This document shows, one piece after another, positions 59,310 through 64,000 of a stretch of DNA of 64,000 nucleotides. The stretch's first letter is position 1; every line of letters starts with the position of its first letter. This stretch comes from Eulemur rufifrons (taxonomy: Eukaryota > Chordata > Mammalia > Primates > Lemuridae), in contig NC_090997.1 in the NCBI RefSeq assembly GCF_041146395.1, positions 40,155,501 through 40,219,500 of the forward strand, given 5' to 3'. Both the position numbers and the translations under genes were made by a program. The notes beneath the pieces were generated by a model. The model did no database searches and was not told the DNA's origin. It was given only the letters and a program-made list of their open reading frames with translations.

Positions 59310-60375
59310 TAAACAATTTGCAATAACTGTCTAGCCTGCCCTAGTCCCATTCTCATCCTACTCCCTGGAATATCTCAACTTCCCAAGCATCTTCAATCAT
59401 CAAAAACATATGGATGACTCACAAAGTCCTGTGTTCTACTCAGCCCTCTCTTCTATGGGCTGGCTGTGACTTTTCAGTGGAAATTTTCACATGGATGTCT
59501 TCCAGATACATTAAACTTGGCTATCCAAAGATAAGCTTTCTTTATTTCTTCTTAATTCCTTACTTCAGTGAATGGTATATTTTACCTAATTCTAAGACCT
59601 GGGAGCTAAGGGCTATTTTTGAATTTTCCTTTTACCTCACCCCCCTATACCTAATTGATCATGGAATCCTGTTGCCTGTACCTCCTAGGCTACTGTTATT
59701 AAATTAAAATTGTGTGTTTACCAGATTCCCTGCCTACCGTTTTGGCTCTCTCTGATCTACTCATTGTATGCGGCCACTATGACCTTTCTAAAATTAAAAC
59801 ATAGTCATGCCACTTTTCTGTTTCAAATGCCCTGGGCTGCCAAGATTGCAAGTGTACTCACAGGATTTATGAGACTCTCAGCTCCTGTAGCTTCCTCCTC
59901 ATACTTCTCTCCAGGCTAACCACCCCCTACCACGACCCCCAGCTCTGTCTCACTGCCCTGTCTCCCAACAGGCAGTGCCCAGTGTACTAAATATTGTTTG
60001 CCCTCACCCCTCCCATTTCTCCATTAACATTTCTAACTACAAATTGAACAACTATCTCAGTCTGCATGTCCATTTCCCTAAAAGGCTTCCTATGATGTCC
60101 CCTTTAAACCTGTCTTCCAGATTGGTGTAGGAATCTCTTCAATGTGCTCCCATTGCACACTATATTTTATTCTCTTATCACCCATCATATTTTTATTAAG
60201 ATTACTTAGTTGCTTACAAAATTAATTGTTATTTTATTGTATTTATCTCCCACTAGATTATGGTCACTATTTGAGACTTTCAATCTTTTCTTAATATTGT
60301 ATCTCTTTTGCCTAGGACAATGACCACATATAGGTGCTTTATTGGATAGTGAATGCTTGGATGTCGGTATCATCA
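59310..60375 (+). mobile_element. LINE-2 (L2) 3' region, sense
   Basis: The left part is pyrimidine-rich with weak L2 likeness ('tagtcatgccacttttctgt', 'aaaaggcttcctatgatgtc'). The right end is clear: 'atctcccactagattatggt', 'gcctaggacaatgaccacat' and 'ataggtgctttattggatag' match the L2 3' end. The overlapping plus frames at 59414-59919 have no conserved domain. Confidence 0.65.
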
Positions 60376-60989
60376 GTGAATTGGCTTTAATGTGATTAAT
60401 AAACAGTTTTGCTAAAAACTATTTACATGTCCTGACACTGTTTTCTCTATTGTAAACAAAATCTAATGACTTAAAATTGATTTAAAAATATCACCTTTAA
60501 ATAAAGCATCAATATGATATTATGAATGGAAATACATATCTAGGACTTAGCTGAAAACTTATATACAAATGCTAACTGATATCTTGTCAAATTGGCCAAT
60601 GAAAATTTTTCATAATTTAATTTTTTGTATATATGTAAGGGTATTTTTCAACAAAGCATTTCGTTATCACTGAAAACGAATGCATCTGTCTTCAAGGCCC
60701 TCATAGATGACTGGTAAATGACCAGTGCAAATACTGGAATGGAGATATTTATTTTTGCCATTACATGCATAAAAAATATATACAAAGAAGAACACAAGAT
60801 GTTATAATAACCTTGATATTGTGAAATCCAAGCCCCAATTTAACTCTAATATTTACTTTGTTATTTTTTGTTGTATTTGCTCTCTTTTTTTGAGAAATTT
60901 TCCTTAATATTGACCATTAGTAACTCACTGTTATAAATTATCTAAAAAATTTGCCTTATATAAATCAATTTTATATGTCATGAATAAAG
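60376..60989. other. no recognised feature
   Basis: AT-rich, with no gene or repeat recognised. Confidence 0.4.
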
Positions 60990-62110
60990 TTTTTTTGGTA
61001 AACAATATGGTCATTTACATTGAAAACCCAGGAAAACCAACAAACTGTTAAAATAAATTATATACTAATAAAGTTAAAAATACAATCAACATTTACAAAA
61101 GAAAACAGTTTTCCTTTACACAAGCAATAATCAATTAGAAAAGTAACAAAGTATGATAACTATTGCAACAGTCAAAAATAAGTTTATGAAGTATTTGATG
61201 TTTAGCAATTACAAAGAAATGTCATTCATGTCATGGATAGCATTTTGAAAATTTATCAAAATATAATAAAAGATATGAATATATAATGAGCAATGATCAT
61301 GGATGAAAAGACATTAATTTTAATTCTTTTTAAAATTAGCTTTAAATTCAATGTAATTCCAAACAAAATCTCAGTAATATTTTTTGTGTGTAAATATATG
61401 TGTATGTGTATTTTTATATCCCTACCAGCTTGCTCTCTCTGTTTCTCTACATTCTTGTACATATATATATATACACACACACATTATCAAATATTTTTAG
61501 CACAGCCATTTTGTAAAATAATGTGGAAGTGCATAGTAAAATTAAATATTTATAGTCCAGCAATTCTACTCTGAGACTATAGCCCAGAGATTGTTCACAC
61601 TGGTTTCCCCAAAAGATATGAATCAGATTGTTCTAAGCTAAGCATTGTTTGTGAAAGCAAAGAATTAGAGATGGCCTAAGTGACACTAAGGTGAATGATA
61701 TTTAATGCTTTGTGAAGCTACAATATGCCCTAATTTATAGCAGTCAAAAGCAAAGAACTGCACGAATAAGAGCAACATAAATAAATATAAAAAAAAAATG
61801 CTGCATCAAAATGTGAGAAAAAATATCTGTAGCACTATATCAGTTATGAAAATGTCATAGACACAAAACACTATTTGCTCTGGAATACATAAATATGAAA
61901 ATAAAATGATTAGAAGATGAATTGCAAGACATACATTAAATTCATTAATGCTGGTGCCAATTAAGGGAGGTTGATAAAACTGGGATTAAGAAATGAAGGG
62001 AAATATACAGATTCATGACAACTGCATGGTGTGGGCTGGGGAACGCAATCAATTTGGTCCTCTGCACTTAGGATCTTCATTAAATGAATAATAAATTCAA
62101 AATCTATTTT
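60990..62110 (+). mobile_element. old L1 ORF2 C-terminal region, sense, split by a simple repeat
   Basis: Part one (about 61020-61385) has 'ttaaattcaatgtaattcca' and 'aacaaaatctcagtaatatt'. A TG/TA/CA-rich simple stretch follows at about 61385-61486. Part two (61490-62110) has 'cagccattttgtaaaataat', 'gtccagcaattctactctga' and a 3' region with 'gccaattaagggaggttgat'. No frame is kept. Confidence 0.7.
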
Positions 62111-62379
62111 TAAAACTTTGGACTATATACCAAAAAGTTTTTTCATGTTTATTATTTAATATATATTTTAAGTAGGAGATAAAGCAAATGACCTCATTTG
62201 GGTAAAATTAAATACAAAGATTTATTGCAGTCAAATACAAATAAAAATACTATGCCAAGCTAAACACTAACTCTTCCATGTAATGATATTCATTCTGGTA
62301 TCATTAAGTAATATACCCATAATAAAAATATATTAACTGTCTCTCTGGTAAACAAACTCTAATATTAATTGCAATCATT
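62111..62379. other. no recognised feature
   Basis: AT-rich, with nothing recognised. Confidence 0.4.
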
Positions 62380-63481
62380 ATTAAAAATTAAAAGTTTCAA
62401 TTTACAGAAAGATTACTGGAATTCACTAAATAATAAAGCCTGAAAATATAGAGAGCAAAAGTATACATAAAAATTCTAGAAGTAAATTTGCAAATATTCA
62501 TCACAGTGGTAGATTTTAATACATATCTCACAATTATTGAAAGTTCAGTTAAAATAAGTAAAATTTTAAAAATATTTAAAATGTGAAACTAAAAAGCTTG
62601 ATTTATTGGATGCTATATTTCTATACAATATTACTTAACAAAACTGATTCAAGAAGGAATAACAACATGGTGCCTGTAAATAAACACAACAAAACCTTTA
62701 TGAATGTAAAAATATATACAAATTTATTAAAAACATTATAAATAATGTCCTCATAGATAAGAAGTTTTTACGTCATAAAGATGTCATTCTCTCCAAACTG
62801 ATGAATAAATTTAATGTAATTCCAATGGGATTGTTTGATGACTAATAATTTTACAAGTACTCCTTAAAAGAAAAAAGAACAGGTTATAAAACTAATTAAG
62901 ACCATGTTGCACTGGCAATGAAATGGAATAGAGATATCAGAATAGGTCTGCATTTGACATAAGAAATGTGGCATTGAAGAACACTCAGGAGTGAATGGAC
63001 CAGTAAATAAATGGTGCCAGGCCAATTGTATATCTGTTAAAAAATAAATGAAATGGGTTTCCAACCTCACCGCATATATCAAAATTACTTCTTCATAGAT
63101 TAAAAGGTTTAATGGTATGTTAAAATAGAAAATATTATTTAAAAGAAGGAAGCAAATGTACTAGCACTTCATAGAAGCAGAAAGAGCAATGACTCCTACC
63201 AAATGAAAAGTCCTGGACTTAGGAATCAGTCAAATGGTAAAGAGCATATTACAATATTATTTAGTACACACTAGTTGGGGAAAATTTATGCTGTCTGATA
63301 ATTTTGAATATCAGATCAATGGGGACTTTTATGCAATACCTATGGTGGTATAACTTGATATCAAATTGGAAACAATTTGGCACCATCTTGAAAATGTGGA
63401 TCTTCCTATTATCTATAGTAATTTCATAATGGTGTGTGTACAGCAGATTACAGAAGATGCATTAAGACACCTATACAAGAC
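62380..63481 (+). mobile_element. old L1 ORF2 pieces, sense
   Basis: 'tggtagattttaatacatat' and 'ctcacaattattgaaagttc' (about 62506-62545) match the ORF2 region after the endonuclease. Later 'aatttaatgtaattccaatg' (62808) and 'tgaatggaccagtaaataaa' (62993) match later ORF2 parts. Internal deletions have removed the RT core. It continues after the Alu at 63482. Confidence 0.65.
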
Positions 63482-63792
63482 AAGGTGGGTGTGGTGGCTC
63501 ACACGTAAATCCCAGCACTTTGGGAGGCTGAAAAGGGAGGATTGCTTAAGGTCAGGAGTTCGAATCCAGCCTGGGCAACATAGTGAGACAACCTCTCTAC
63601 AAAAAAATAGAAAAATCAGCCAGTTGTGGTGGCATGAGCCTGTAGGCCCAGCTACTCGGGAGGCTGAGGTGGAAGGATCACTTTAGCCCAGGAGTTTGAG
63701 GTTACAGCCATCTATGTTTGATACACAGCACTCCAGCCTATGTGGTAGAGCATGTCCCCATCATTAGAAAACAAACAAATAAACAAAAAAGT
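63482..63792 (+). mobile_element. full-length Alu, old (AluJ-like), sense
   Basis: It starts 'aaggtgggtgtggtggctca', has 'ctttgggaggctgaaaaggg', an A-rich middle (63599-63619), 'gtgagcctgtaggccc'-like text near 63634, 'ctactcgggaggctgaggtg', and an A-rich tail (63768-63790). It lacks the AT-rich linker insertion seen in the copy at 16338 and has lost most CpGs, so it is older. It sits inside an old L1. The plus frame at 63366-63686 is chance. Confidence 0.93.
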
Positions 63793-64000
63793 ATGCAGGA
63801 GTGCCCATTGCAATATTGTCCATAATAGCAAAATTCAAAATAGCCTAAAGTTCCCTCAACAGGATATGGATAAATAAAATTGTGTCTTTTTAATGAAGTA
63901 TTACAGAATAGTGAAAGGTATGTATACCTATGTTTAACTATTGAAGAAAGAAAAGGATAACAATAAAAATCAGGAGGGAAAAAAGGGAACGAAAAAGACA
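63793..64000 (+). mobile_element. old L1, sense, continues past window edge
   Basis: 'ccattgcaatattgtccata', 'atagcaaaattcaaaatagc' and 'gatatggataaataaaattg' follow the L1 ORF2 C-terminus that was broken by the Alu. The end is outside the window. Confidence 0.7.

Overview
This is a stretch of primate nuclear DNA with no convincing protein-coding gene. It looks like AT-rich intergenic or intronic sequence that is dense in LINE-1. The clearest clue to the organism is a full-length antisense Alu at about 16338-16683. Its linker carries an AT-rich insertion of the type I associate with strepsirrhine Alus (lemurs and lorises). Three L1 3' ends (about 3551-4881, 12946-13616 and 31160-31986) share a 3' UTR style with G-rich tracts and a terminal '...gctgaaataaa' that I also associate with strepsirrhine L1. 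I therefore favour a lemur or loris relative; the species cannot be fixed from this window. Repeat family names come from recalled consensus sequences, not from a search, and most edges are good to about 10-30 bases.

Layout. 1-10 kb: L1, an MLT1 LTR, a MER1 relic, a young L1 3' end (3551-4881), a polypyrimidine/CA tract, MIR and L2 fossils, and a 119-bp mariner-type miniature element (7800-7918) with flanking TA. 10.4-13.8 kb: two nested L1 insertions, each apparently 5'-inverted (twin priming). 15.5-24.1 kb: L2, MER1, the diagnostic Alu with perfect target-site duplications, a long old L1 (about 18290-21590), a second MER1 and MIRs. 25-32 kb: an ERVL-type integrase relic, an MLT2 LTR and the third young L1 end, whose 3' UTR is duplicated and contains a G-quadruplex motif. 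32-44 kb: MIR, an MLT1 LTR, several old L1 pieces in both orientations, a truncated Alu inside an L1, and a 71-bp dispersed direct repeat beside a hairpin. 44-60 kb: mostly unassigned unique-looking sequence with MER5A, MIR and L2 fossils, and a retro-inserted 5' half of tRNA-Gly(TCC) with perfect 15-bp target-site duplications (48861-48930). 60-64 kb: old L1 with an AluJ-like insertion.

No genes act together here. What can be read is a layered history: ancient MIR/L2, then ERVL/MaLR LTRs and hAT (MER1, MER5A) elements, then old L1, then Alu and lineage-specific L1. The L1 machinery probably also inserted the tRNA fragment. Nothing in the window supports an undescribed gene system. The most unusual items are the tRNA-half insertion, the nested inverted L1s, the duplicated G-rich L1 3' UTR and the possible template-switch repeat near 42.3 kb.
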